A stretch of DNA of 64,000 nucleotides from Nocardia altamirensis NBRC 108246. Its GTDB lineage: Bacteria > Actinomycetota > Actinomycetes > Mycobacteriales > Mycobacteriaceae. Below are positions 36,707-44,537 of this stretch, in pieces (positions within the stretch are counted from its first letter, which is position 1; the number at the start of each line of letters is the position of its first letter). Where the stretch lies: contig NZ_BDAY01000049.1 of NCBI RefSeq assembly GCF_001612685.1, positions 1 to 64,000 on the forward strand, read 5' to 3'. The notes under the pieces are model-generated. The model did no database searches. It saw only the letters and a list, made by a program, of their open reading frames with translations, and was not told the DNA's origin. Position numbers and translations under genes: made by a program.

Positions 36707-36892
36707 ATGAGTGACGACAAGCGGGCGGCATCGGTGCCGGACCTCGCCCGCGGGCAGGCAGGCGAGCGCGCGGATCTGGTGGCCTGGCGGCGCCGGGATG
36801 CGTTGCGGCGCAGCAATGCCGCGCAGCCGTTGCCGAACAAGCGGCGGTACCGGCGGGGGAGCAAGCACCGCAAGGCCACCATCGATTCGTAG
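36707..36892 (+). CDS. Small basic protein, function unknown
   Basis: The 61-residue product is rich in arginine, lysine and alanine (LVAWRRRDALRRSN, KRRYRRGSKHRKATIDS). It is preceded by a near-perfect ribosome-binding site, AAGGGAGG, seven bases before the ATG, which is the main reason to believe it. It could bind nucleic acid. It converges on the Nudix regulator with a five-base gap. Confidence 0.6.
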   Translation: MSDDKRAASVPDLARGQAGERADLVAWRRRDALRRSNAAQPLPNKRRYRRGSKHRKATIDS

Positions 36893-36897
36893 GTCGG

Positions 36898-37659
36898 TCA
36901 GGTCGGTGGCCGCAATGCGGCGAATTCGTCGGTGACCCGGATGCCGGAGTCGGTGTAGCGGTAGACGGCGGCCGGACGACCGCCCGCCCGGCCGGGAGCT
37001 CGGGTCTCGCCGGTGGGCGTGATCACCTTGCGGCGCGACAGAACTCGCTGCAAGTTGGTGGTGTCGACGTCGTAACCCAGTGCCGCACAGTAAATTTCAC
37101 GCAGCGTGGACATGGTGAAGTCGGCAGGCGCCAGCGCGAACGCGATGTTCGTGTAGGAGAGCTTGGCGGCAAGCCTGGTGCGCGCGTGGTCGACGACCGT
37201 GCCGTGGTCGAACGACATCCGTGACGGCAGCGCGGACACCGGATGCCAGGCGGTGTCGGAGGGTAGCTGCGGGTCTGCTGTGAGGGGGACCAAACCCAGG
37301 TACGCCGAGGCGATGCGCCGCGGCGCCGGGACCCGATCGGGCGCGCTGAACACCGAGAGCTGTTCGAGATGGGCCAGCTCGCGCACGTCGACCTTCTCTG
37401 CGAGCTGGCGGCGCGCGGACGTGTCGAGGTCCTCGTCGTCGCGAAGACGGCCGCCGGGGAGCGACCAGGTGCCCTTCTGTGGGTCGAGTGCGCGCTCCCA
37501 CAGCAGCACCGCCAATTCGGTCCGTTGACCAGGTGGACAACGGCCGATGATCGTGTTTTTGCCGTCGGCAGGTCGTTGACCTGCGGCGACGTTTGCGGGG
37601 AAGCGGCGAACCTGGAACACCGCGGTGAGCGTTTCGTGGATGGTGCTACTATGGGGCAC
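36898..37659 (-). CDS. nrtR: Nudix-domain transcriptional regulator of NAD synthesis (NrtR type)
   Basis: Residues 1-150 form a Nudix-like domain (WSLPGGRLRDDEDLDTSARRQLAEK, a modified Nudix box lacking the full catalytic glutamates). Residues 150-253 form the winged helix typical of NrtR (FTMSTLREIYCAALGYDVDTTNLQRVLSRRKVITPTGE). NrtR-type regulators sense ADP-ribose and repress NAD genes. It diverges from nadA-nadB-nadC with a strong palindrome directly at its start codon, as in the mycobacterial locus (Rv1593c position). The start is GTG. Confidence 0.88.
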   Translation of the reverse strand: MPHSSTIHETLTAVFQVRRFPANVAAGQRPADGKNTIIGRCPPGQRTELAVLLWERALDPQKGTWSLPGGRLRDDEDLDTSARRQLAEKVDVRELAHLEQLSVFSAPDRVPAPRRIASAYLGLVPLTADPQLPSDTAWHPVSALPSRMSFDHGTVVDHARTRLAAKLSYTNIAFALAPADFTMSTLREIYCAALGYDVDTTNLQRVLSRRKVITPTGETRAPGRAGGRPAAVYRYTDSGIRVTDEFAALRPPT

Positions 37660-37682
37660 GTTTTCGATTATAAGTCGAAAAC
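37660..37682. promoter_or_regulatory. NrtR-type operator before nadA
   Basis: GTTTTCGA-N7-TCGAAAAC is an 8-bp perfect inverted repeat around an A+T-rich centre (TTATAAG). It abuts the nrtR start and overlaps the probable nadA promoter, as expected for a repressor site serving both genes. Confidence 0.72.
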
Positions 37683-37748
37683 CTGGTTAGGTGCGAATCG
37701 GCGAAGTGCACGGGGCATGAAGTCGACCGCACGACGAAGGGAGCCATC

Positions 37749-38810
37749 ATGGCGACGATGGGTGCGAAACTGGCGCCTCCGCTGATGGGACAGGTGTTCG
37801 ACGGGCCATCAGGGTTCACGGGTGTCGAGGCGACCCCGGAGTGGGCGCGGGAGGTCAAGCGACTCGCTCGCGAACGGAACGCGACGATTCTGGCGCATAA
37901 CTATCAGTTGCCCGAGATTCAGGACGTGGCCGATCACGTGGGTGATTCGCTGGCGTTGTCGCGGATCGCGGCCGAGGCGGCTGAGGACACGATCGTGTTC
38001 TGTGGTGTGCATTTCATGGCCGAGACCGCCAAGATCCTGAGCCCGGCCAAGACGGTGTTGATTCCTGATCAGCGGGCGGGTTGTTCGCTGGCGGACTCGA
38101 TCACCGCCGAGCAGTTGCGGGCGTGGAAGGCCGAGTACCCGAACGCGGTGGTGGTGTCGTATGTGAACACCACCGCCGAAGTGAAGGCGTTGACCGATAT
38201 CTGCTGCACCTCGTCGAACGCGGTGGAGGTGGTCGCTTCGATCGATCCCGATCGTGAGGTGTTGTTCCTGCCCGATCAGTTCCTGGGTGCACACGTCAAA
38301 CGGGTCACCGGGCGGGCGAATATGCACATCTGGGCCGGTGAGTGTCATGTGCACGCGGGTATCAACGGTGAGGAGCTCACCGAGCAGGCCCGCACCCATC
38401 CGGACGCGGAGTTGTTCGTGCACCCCGAATGTGGTTGTGCTACTTCAGCGTTGTATCTGGCCGGGGAGGGTGCGTTCCCGGCCGAGCGGGTCCATATCCT
38501 GTCCACCGGCGGGATGATCGACGCCGCCCGTGAGGTACGTGAACGCCGTGCGGGTGGGTCGACGCAGGTGCTGGTGGCCACCGAGATCGGCATGCTGCAC
38601 CAGCTGCGTAAAGCCGCCCCCGGCATCGACTTCCAAGCCGTCAACGACCGGGCCTCGTGCAAATACATGAAGATGATCACCCCCGCTGCGCTACTGCGCT
38701 GCCTGGTCGAGAACCGGGACGAGGTCCACGTCGACCCCGAAACCGCAGCCCGCGGCCGCAACTCGGTACAACGCATGATCGAGATCGGCAGTCCGGGCGG
38801 TGGTGAATGA
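37749..38810 (+). CDS. nadA: Quinolinate synthase
   Basis: NadA condenses iminoaspartate with dihydroxyacetone phosphate to quinolinate, using a 4Fe-4S cluster. The 353-residue protein shows ILAHNYQLPEIQDVADHVGDSL, the cluster cysteine regions (FCGVHFMAETAKIL, HPECGCATSALYLA) and NDRASCKYMKMITP. It is the first gene of nadA-nadB-nadC and is preceded by a NrtR-type operator. Confidence 0.96.
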   Translation: MATMGAKLAPPLMGQVFDGPSGFTGVEATPEWAREVKRLARERNATILAHNYQLPEIQDVADHVGDSLALSRIAAEAAEDTIVFCGVHFMAETAKILSPAKTVLIPDQRAGCSLADSITAEQLRAWKAEYPNAVVVSYVNTTAEVKALTDICCTSSNAVEVVASIDPDREVLFLPDQFLGAHVKRVTGRANMHIWAGECHVHAGINGEELTEQARTHPDAELFVHPECGCATSALYLAGEGAFPAERVHILSTGGMIDAAREVRERRAGGSTQVLVATEIGMLHQLRKAAPGIDFQAVNDRASCKYMKMITPAALLRCLVENRDEVHVDPETAARGRNSVQRMIEIGSPGGGE

Positions 38811-38945
38811 CCCGACCGCTGCCCTGGTGGCGGTGGTCGGACAGTTAGTCGGCGGGAACGCGAGCGGTACGGTCGGCCCGGTGCAGCCGGGACGGCCACG
38901 CGGTCAACGATTTTCGCCGTGGAACGCGCAGAGAGGCGTGTGCGG

Positions 38946-39074
38946 ATGACTCCGATATCGATCGATGGAGACACCGGGGCCGACGTGATGATCGGCAGCG
39001 GTAGGGCCCGATCGCCGGTCGGCCGCGTTACGCCTGCTCGTGTCGCGAACGCACAGAGAGGGGTCAGCAGATGA
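38946..39074 (+). pseudogene. Decayed partial duplication of the nadB start, now a 42-codon frame
   Basis: The segment repeats the nadB leader and first 25-30 codons. CGCAGAGAGG precedes an ATG and then MTPISIDGDTGADVMIGSG, which parallels nadB's ACAGAGAGG, ATG and MTHMSIEWEADADLVVIGGG. The match fades after the FAD glycine motif. The frame then runs on and stops at TGA overlapping the nadB ATG (ATGA), so it could now work as a coupled leader peptide. It lacks any catalytic domain. I interpret it as a tandem-duplication remnant. Confidence 0.6.
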
Positions 39075-40630
39075 CCCACATGTCGATCGAATGGGAAGCC
39101 GACGCCGATCTAGTGGTGATCGGTGGCGGTGTTGCCGGGTTGACGGCGGCGCGCACCGCGTCCTTGCGAGGACTGCGGGTACTGACTTTGAGTAAAGGCG
39201 GCGCCACCGACACCTCGACGCAGTACGCGCAGGGCGGGATCGCTGTCGTTGCGCCGCACGGTGATTCGGTGGAATCCCACGTGCAGGACACGGTGGAGGC
39301 CGGTGCCGGGCTGTGTGACGCCGCCGCCGTCCGGTCCATCGTCGAAGGCGGACAGGCCGCGGTGGCGGCGCTGACCGACCTGGGCGCGGTCTTCGATCTG
39401 GGCCGGGACGGGCAGATTTCGCGGACTCGCGAGGGCGGGCACAGCACGCGGCGCATCATCCACGCGGGCGGCGACGCGACCGGTGCCGAAGTGCAGCGGG
39501 CGTTGAACGCGGCAGGGCTGCCGGTGCTGTTCGGCGCGGCAGCGTGCGAGATCCTGACCGATGGCAACGGTGTGCAGGGCGTTCTCGCGGTGTCCGACAA
39601 AGGGTTCGGTGTCGTGCACGCGCCTGCGGTGCTGCTCGCCACCGGCGGTCTCGGCCAGCTGTACGCGCTGAGCACCAACCCGCCCGGCGCGACCGCCGAC
39701 GGCATCGCGCTCGCGCTGTGGGCCGGCGCGAGCGTGTCCGACCTGGAGTTCGTGCAGTTCCATCCGACCGTGTTGTACACCCCGGGCGGCGTCGGGCGGC
39801 GGCCGCTGATCAGCGAGGCGGTGCGCGGCGAAGGCGCGATCCTCGTTGACTCCGAAGGAGATTCGGTGACCGCCGGCATCCATCCGCGCGGCGATCTGGC
39901 GCCGCGCGATGTGGTGTCGCGGGCCATCGCCGCTCGCATGCGCGCGCTCGGCACCGATCACGTCTATCTCGATGCGCGGGCGATCGATGGCTTTGCCCAA
40001 CGGTTCCCGACGATCACCGCCTCCTGTCTGGCGGCCGGCCTCGATCCGAGTACCGACCTGATCCCGGTCGCTCCGGCCGCGCACTATCAATGCGGTGGCG
40101 TGGTGACCGACACCTCGGGCCGCACCGCCGTGCCCGGCCTCTATGCCGCGGGTGAAGTCGCACGCACCGGACTGCACGGTGCGAACCGATTGGCGTCCAA
40201 CAGCTTGCTGGAGGGTCTCGTCGTCGGCGAACGGGTCGGCGCCGCGGCGGCCGAGCGGCTCGGTGCGCACACCCGCGTCACCGAAGTGTCCACCCGGACA
40301 ACCGAGTACGTGGACCGCGACGTGCTGCAAGAGCTGATGACCACCCATGCCTCCGTCGTCAGGGACGGCGCAGGCCTCGCCGAGGCGCTCAAGCGACTGG
40401 CGGACGCGGTCACACCGTCGACCACCGCGTCGACCTTGTCTGAACGGATCGCGGGGATCGAAGACGCCGCACTCACCTTGGCCGCCCGAACTCTGCTGCT
40501 AGCCGCCGGTGCCCGCACCGAAAGCCGCGGCTGCCACACCCGATCCGACCACCCCGACGCCGATCCTCGCCTCCGCCACAGCATCTCGCTCACCCTCGAC
40601 GAGCGCGGACGCCCGCAGGCGGCGTCATGA
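39071..40630 (+). CDS. nadB: L-aspartate oxidase
   Basis: NadB is the FAD-dependent oxidase that converts aspartate to iminoaspartate, the substrate of NadA. The 519-residue protein has the dinucleotide motif VVIGGGVAGLTAA, the succinate-dehydrogenase-like segment STQYAQGGIAV, EFVQFHPTVLY, and GLYAAGEVARTGLHGANRLASNSLLEGLVVG. A partial duplicate of its 5' end lies immediately upstream. A hairpin region separates it from nadC. Confidence 0.95.
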   Translation: MTHMSIEWEADADLVVIGGGVAGLTAARTASLRGLRVLTLSKGGATDTSTQYAQGGIAVVAPHGDSVESHVQDTVEAGAGLCDAAAVRSIVEGGQAAVAALTDLGAVFDLGRDGQISRTREGGHSTRRIIHAGGDATGAEVQRALNAAGLPVLFGAAACEILTDGNGVQGVLAVSDKGFGVVHAPAVLLATGGLGQLYALSTNPPGATADGIALALWAGASVSDLEFVQFHPTVLYTPGGVGRRPLISEAVRGEGAILVDSEGDSVTAGIHPRGDLAPRDVVSRAIAARMRALGTDHVYLDARAIDGFAQRFPTITASCLAAGLDPSTDLIPVAPAAHYQCGGVVTDTSGRTAVPGLYAAGEVARTGLHGANRLASNSLLEGLVVGERVGAAAAERLGAHTRVTEVSTRTTEYVDRDVLQELMTTHASVVRDGAGLAEALKRLADAVTPSTTASTLSERIAGIEDAALTLAARTLLLAAGARTESRGCHTRSDHPDADPRLRHSISLTLDERGRPQAAS

Positions 40631-40666
40631 GCGAGCGTATGCAGTCGAACAGTCGCAGGCCGACCG

Positions 40667-40725
40667 ACGAGTGGCACATGGCTGCGGCAAAGTGCGAGAA
40701 GGCCTCTCCATGGTGTGCCACTCGT
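40667..40725 (+). promoter_or_regulatory. Long perfect hairpin between nadB and nadC
   Basis: ACGAGTGGCACA (40667-40678) pairs perfectly with TGTGCCACTCGT (40714-40725) around a 35-nt loop. It lies in the 140-base gap between nadB and nadC and may tune the ratio of the two mRNAs. It has no T-run, so it is not a classical terminator. Confidence 0.5.
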
Positions 40726-40775
40726 GGACGAACTGGGCGCGTGGTTGCGCGCGTATCTAGCTGAGGAGTGAGTTG

Positions 40776-41636
40776 ATGGGTCTGGATAGTGGGCTCGATC
40801 GGGATGAGGTGCTGACGCTCATCCGGACGGCGCTCGATGAGGATCTGCGGTACGGGCCGGATATCACGACCGCGGCGACCGTGCCCGCCGACGCGGTGGT
40901 GAAAGCGTCGGTGGTGTCGCGGCAGCCGGGCACGGTGGCCGGGCTCGACGTGGGTCTGCTGGTGCTGGACGAGGTGATCGGCGCGGGGAACTACGAGGTC
41001 ACCGGGCGGGTTGCCGACGGAACCCGGGTTGCCCCTGGGCAATCCGTGCTGACCGTCGTCGCACCGACGCGAGGACTGCTCACCGCCGAGCGCACCATGC
41101 TCAACCTGGTCTGTCACCTGTCCGGCATCGCGACCGCGACCGCCGCCTGGGTCGACGAGGTCGCGGGGACCGACTGCAAGATCCGGGACAGTCGCAAAAC
41201 CTTGCCCGGGCTGCGCGCATTGCAGAAGTACGCGGTCCGCCTCGGCGGTGGCGTGAACCACCGCATGGGTCTCGGCGACGCCGCGCTGATCAAGGACAAC
41301 CATGTCGTCGCCGCGGGTTCGGTGGTCGCGGCGTTGCGGGCGGTTCGTGCGCTGGCGCCCGACATCGCCTGCGAGGTCGAGGTGGACAGCCTCGAACAGC
41401 TGGACGCCGTGCTCGCCGAGGACGTGGAACTGGTGCTGCTGGACAACTTCCCGCTGTGGCAGACCCAGGCGGCCGTGCAGCGGCGCAACGCCGTCGCGCC
41501 GAACACCAAGCTGGAATCCTCGGGTGGGCTCGGCCTCGAGGTCGCCGCCGACTACGCAAGGACCGGTGTCGACTACCTCGCCGTCGGTGCGCTCACCCAC
41601 TCGGTGCGTGTGCTCGATCTCGGGCTCGACATGTAG
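40776..41636 (+). CDS. nadC: Nicotinate-nucleotide pyrophosphorylase (carboxylating)
   Basis: NadC converts quinolinate and PRPP to nicotinate mononucleotide and CO2. The 286-residue protein has AERTMLNLVCHLSGIAT, DSRKTLPGLRALQKYAVRLGG, HRMGLGDAALIKDNH and ESSGGLGLE, all family hallmarks. AGGAG lies seven bases before the ATG at 40776, which decides the start over the TTG one codon upstream. It closes the nadA-nadB-nadC unit and marks the point where the tubercle-like gene order breaks for 17 kb. Confidence 0.95.
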   Translation: MGLDSGLDRDEVLTLIRTALDEDLRYGPDITTAATVPADAVVKASVVSRQPGTVAGLDVGLLVLDEVIGAGNYEVTGRVADGTRVAPGQSVLTVVAPTRGLLTAERTMLNLVCHLSGIATATAAWVDEVAGTDCKIRDSRKTLPGLRALQKYAVRLGGGVNHRMGLGDAALIKDNHVVAAGSVVAALRAVRALAPDIACEVEVDSLEQLDAVLAEDVELVLLDNFPLWQTQAAVQRRNAVAPNTKLESSGGLGLEVAADYARTGVDYLAVGALTHSVRVLDLGLDM

Positions 41637-41645
41637 CACAGCGGC

Positions 41646-42824
41646 TCACGCCGTCAGTTCGCGCTCCAGCGGAGTGCGGAATCGGGGGATGGGCCGGACG
41701 TCGCCGAACCATGCGCCGGTCTTCGCTGCCTCGGCTTCGATCATCGCGATGGCGTCGGCGCCGACGTCTTCCAGTAGGCGATAGACGATTTCGCCGTCCT
41801 TGCGCTGTGCCCAGCCGCCGACGATGCGGCCGTCCCACCAAATGGTCGGCCCCACATTGCCGTTGCGGTCGAACAGGATCGGCGCGTGCGGGCCGAGATA
41901 CCAGTCCCTGGACTGCCAGCCCATCGGCGTCGGGTCGAGCGCGGGCAGCAGGGCGGCCCACGGCTCCGGCGCCGCAACGGGTTCCGTGTCGTCGGCGAGC
42001 AGCAGCCCGGTGCTGCCGCCGAGATCGACCTCGACCAGCTCGAGGTCGGTGAGCGCCTTGCGCACCTCGCCGAGCGTCCAGCCGGTCCACCATTTGATGT
42101 CGGAGACCGGCGCGGGGCCGAACGCGCGCAACCACTGCCGGATCAATTCGACGCGCGCCTGCTCGGCGGGGATCGCCGGAACACCGTCGGCCAGCCAGGA
42201 TTCCATCGGCGACCAGGTGTACTGGCTGCTCGACCAGCTGCCGTTCGGGCGCCCGCGCACGATGCGGCCCTCACAGCCGAGCGTGACCAGCACCCAGGTC
42301 GTGATGTTCGTCGGCTTCGAATACGCCTTGTCCGGCGCGGGATTCACCTGCGTGCGCAGCCGAGGCACTTCCTTGCTCAGCTGTGCACCGGTGGCCGCGC
42401 CCTTGGCGAGCAGCGCATCGTGGGTTTCGGCTTCCACGGCCGAGAGCCAGCTCTGCACATCGCCGTCGCCGATGCCTTCCAGCTCCAGATACCGGCCGTA
42501 GGTGCGACGTTGCTTGTGCGCCAACGCCTCCGCGCAGGACGACTGCAGCACCGGCACCAGCCCGACCGGGACGACGAACATGGTGCGCCGCATCGCCAGC
42601 ATCCGCAGCAGCGTGCGGTCGTCATAGAGCGCCCGCTCGATATCGGGCGGGGTGAGCGTGTCGCTACGCGCCCCGACCGAAAGAAACACCGTCGCCGGAT
42701 CGGTCGCATGCAACGCGACCAGCGACCGCGCGATCTCGGTGACCTGATCAGCCCGGGTAGCCGGCGTGAGCCGATGCCGGACCGCGAGCCTGGCCCGCCG
42801 CTCGGCAACATCAATCGAACGCAT
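41646..42824 (-). CDS. Winged-helix DNA-binding protein (HTH_42/AlkZ-like)
   Basis: This 392-residue protein of the HTH_42 (YcaQ/AlkZ) family has a winged-helix bundle; LHATDPATVFLSVGARSDTL, RRTMFVVPVGLVPVLQSS and WSPMESWL are typical. AlkZ-type members are DNA glycosylases acting on interstrand crosslinks or alkylated bases. Actinobacterial genomes carry several paralogues, often next to biosynthetic clusters for DNA-reactive metabolites. Here it lies directly upstream of the C7-cyclitol cluster, on the other strand. Confidence 0.8.
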   Translation of the reverse strand: MRSIDVAERRARLAVRHRLTPATRADQVTEIARSLVALHATDPATVFLSVGARSDTLTPPDIERALYDDRTLLRMLAMRRTMFVVPVGLVPVLQSSCAEALAHKQRRTYGRYLELEGIGDGDVQSWLSAVEAETHDALLAKGAATGAQLSKEVPRLRTQVNPAPDKAYSKPTNITTWVLVTLGCEGRIVRGRPNGSWSSSQYTWSPMESWLADGVPAIPAEQARVELIRQWLRAFGPAPVSDIKWWTGWTLGEVRKALTDLELVEVDLGGSTGLLLADDTEPVAAPEPWAALLPALDPTPMGWQSRDWYLGPHAPILFDRNGNVGPTIWWDGRIVGGWAQRKDGEIVYRLLEDVGADAIAMIEAEAAKTGAWFGDVRPIPRFRTPLERELTA

Positions 42825-43267
42825 AGGCGAAAGTCTAGTGCCCCACCAGCCGGTGTCGAATTGCGAACACGGTTCCTAGTCACTCACGGAACAGCAGAAT
42901 TGCACATCCCGATGTCGTTCGACTTACTACATCGAGCCGCGAATTGCAAAACCTGGTAGCGCGAAAAGGTGCACAAAGTACGCGTACACGCTGCAACCTT
43001 CATAGTGGACCGTGCGTGATGTAATCCCGATCACTCCGCTTGACGGTTTGATTCCGGTCGGTAAGATTCCCCTTGTAAGTGATGCGTCCTAGGGGGATCA
43101 ACAAGTTACTCAGCGGTATTCGATCGAGAATTGCTCAGATAAGCCGGGGGCACGTGCGTGAGAACTCGATATCGAATCGAAGCGGCATAGTTCCAATGCT
43201 ATTTGGCATGCCATTTCTATGCGTGACCTTCCGTCGAAGCGCTCTACGACGAAAGTTTGGTAATTAA
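42825..43267 (+). other. A+T-richer leader of the cyclitol cluster
   Basis: The 443 bases between the HTH_42 gene and the cyclase gene are clearly richer in A and T than the flanks and contain one good promoter (43040-43067). A 62-codon frame (43079-43267) ends exactly at the cyclase ATG, but its codons (TTA, AGA, ATA, CTA) are unlike genes here and I do not call it. No other feature is visible. Confidence 0.55.
43040..43067 (+). promoter_or_regulatory. Probable promoter of the cyclitol cluster
   Basis: TTGACG (43040-43045), a 16-base spacer and TAAGAT (43062-43067) form a good sigma-70-like promoter, about 200 bases before the cyclase gene. It is the best candidate start of the eight-gene unit, leaving a long leader. 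Confidence 0.55.
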
Positions 43268-44482
43268 ATGCGGAGCACACTACACTACCGTCACGGATTG
43301 AGCTGTGTGACGGGCAGTACGCACACATGGACTGTTGAGGCCGTGAAACAGGTCGAATACAAAGTGCGGCTCGTCGATAATCTTTTCGACACCGTCGATC
43401 TGCCTATCGACAGTGATTTGAAAGAATGCCTGGGGGTCGGGGCGCGTCGGCTGATCGTCATCGACGACACAGTGGAAAGAATCTACGGCGAACAGCTCAG
43501 GAGTTTCTGCCTGCGCAACGATATCGCGGCAAAGATCGTTCCGGTCGCTGCGAACGAGACCGTCAAAAGGTGGGATTCAGTCGTCGACGTGCTCGATGCG
43601 ATGGACGAGTTCGGTATCGACCGTCGCCGTGAGCCCGTCATCGCGGTCGGTGGTGGGGTCCTTACCGACGTTGTCGGCTTCGCAGCCAGCATTTTCCGGC
43701 GCGGCACGCCCTATATTCGGGTCCCGACCACCCTGATCGGACTCGTCGACGCCGGAGTCGGCGTAAAGACAGGGATCAACTACCAACTGGGCAAGAACCG
43801 GCTCGGCACCTACGCGCCTGCGACGATGACTCTCCTCGATCGCATGTTCTTGCGCACGCTTCCCGACCGTCACATCAGCAACGGTCTGGCAGAGATACTG
43901 AAGATGGCGCTCATCAAGTCCGAAGAGCTGTTCGTTCTTCTCGAGTCCAGCGGCCGTGACGTACGGCTCGACCAGTTCCAAGGCAGCACACCGAACTTGG
44001 ACGAAGCGGCCCGCAGCATCATTGCCGACTCCATCCATTTGATGCTCGAGGAACTGCAACCCAACCTGTGGGAAGCGGACCTGGAACGCTGCGTCGACTA
44101 CGGGCATACGTTCAGTCCCACCATCGAGATGCATACCCTGCCTGCGCTGCTGCACGGCGAAGCAGTCTGCATCGACATGGCCCTCACGACCGCCATCGCG
44201 CTGCTGCGCGGGTACGTCACGCCGTCGGAGGCCGATCGAATCTATGCCGTCATGGCAACCTTGGGCCTGCCACTCTGGAACGACGTGCTTACGCAGCCTG
44301 GCATCCTCGAGCAGGCGCTCGCGGAGACCGTCCGCCACCGCGACGGCAGGCAGAGGCTGCCGCTGCCCGTCGGCATAGGCCGGCACCGATTCGTCAACGA
44401 TGTGACCGCTGGGGAGCTGCAGGCAGGCGTCCATCATCTGCAAACAGCAGCCAGGGGAATTGCGGCTGTCGCGGCAGGATAG
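43268..44482 (+). CDS. Sedoheptulose 7-phosphate cyclase (2-epi-5-epi-valiolone synthase-like)
   Basis: The 404-residue protein belongs to the dehydroquinate-synthase fold but to the C7-cyclitol branch. Motifs are GGGVLTDVVGFAASIFRRG, PYIRVPTTLIGLVDAGVG, KTGINYQLGKNRLGTY, NGLAEILKMALIK, and DYGHTFSPTIEM, where true AroB proteins have GHTFGHAIE. Leu263, Asp277 and His357 fall about where I recall the Leu/Asp/His set of EEVS enzymes (Glu/Ala/Thr in DDGS); this is from memory and needs an alignment. It should cyclise sedoheptulose 7-phosphate with NAD and a divalent metal. A GTG at 43307 is an alternative start. It is the first gene of a compact eight-gene unit. Confidence 0.9.
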   Translation: MRSTLHYRHGLSCVTGSTHTWTVEAVKQVEYKVRLVDNLFDTVDLPIDSDLKECLGVGARRLIVIDDTVERIYGEQLRSFCLRNDIAAKIVPVAANETVKRWDSVVDVLDAMDEFGIDRRREPVIAVGGGVLTDVVGFAASIFRRGTPYIRVPTTLIGLVDAGVGVKTGINYQLGKNRLGTYAPATMTLLDRMFLRTLPDRHISNGLAEILKMALIKSEELFVLLESSGRDVRLDQFQGSTPNLDEAARSIIADSIHLMLEELQPNLWEADLERCVDYGHTFSPTIEMHTLPALLHGEAVCIDMALTTAIALLRGYVTPSEADRIYAVMATLGLPLWNDVLTQPGILEQALAETVRHRDGRQRLPLPVGIGRHRFVNDVTAGELQAGVHHLQTAARGIAAVAAG

Positions 44483-44537
44483 CTCTTCCCGATTGGTTCG
44501 GCGTCGGGCTCGGAGCACACTGAAATGGGGGACGAAT

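Noticed and set aside
43079..43267. 62-codon frame ending at the cyclase start
   Set aside because: It has a stop-to-start junction and a promoter close before it, but uses TTA, AGA, ATA and CTA codons and shows no domain. I treat it as leader sequence.
43268..44482. Second dehydroquinate synthase (aroB)
   Set aside because: The active-site signature DYGHTFSPTIEM and the surrounding genes fit sedoheptulose-7-phosphate cyclases, not the shikimate pathway.
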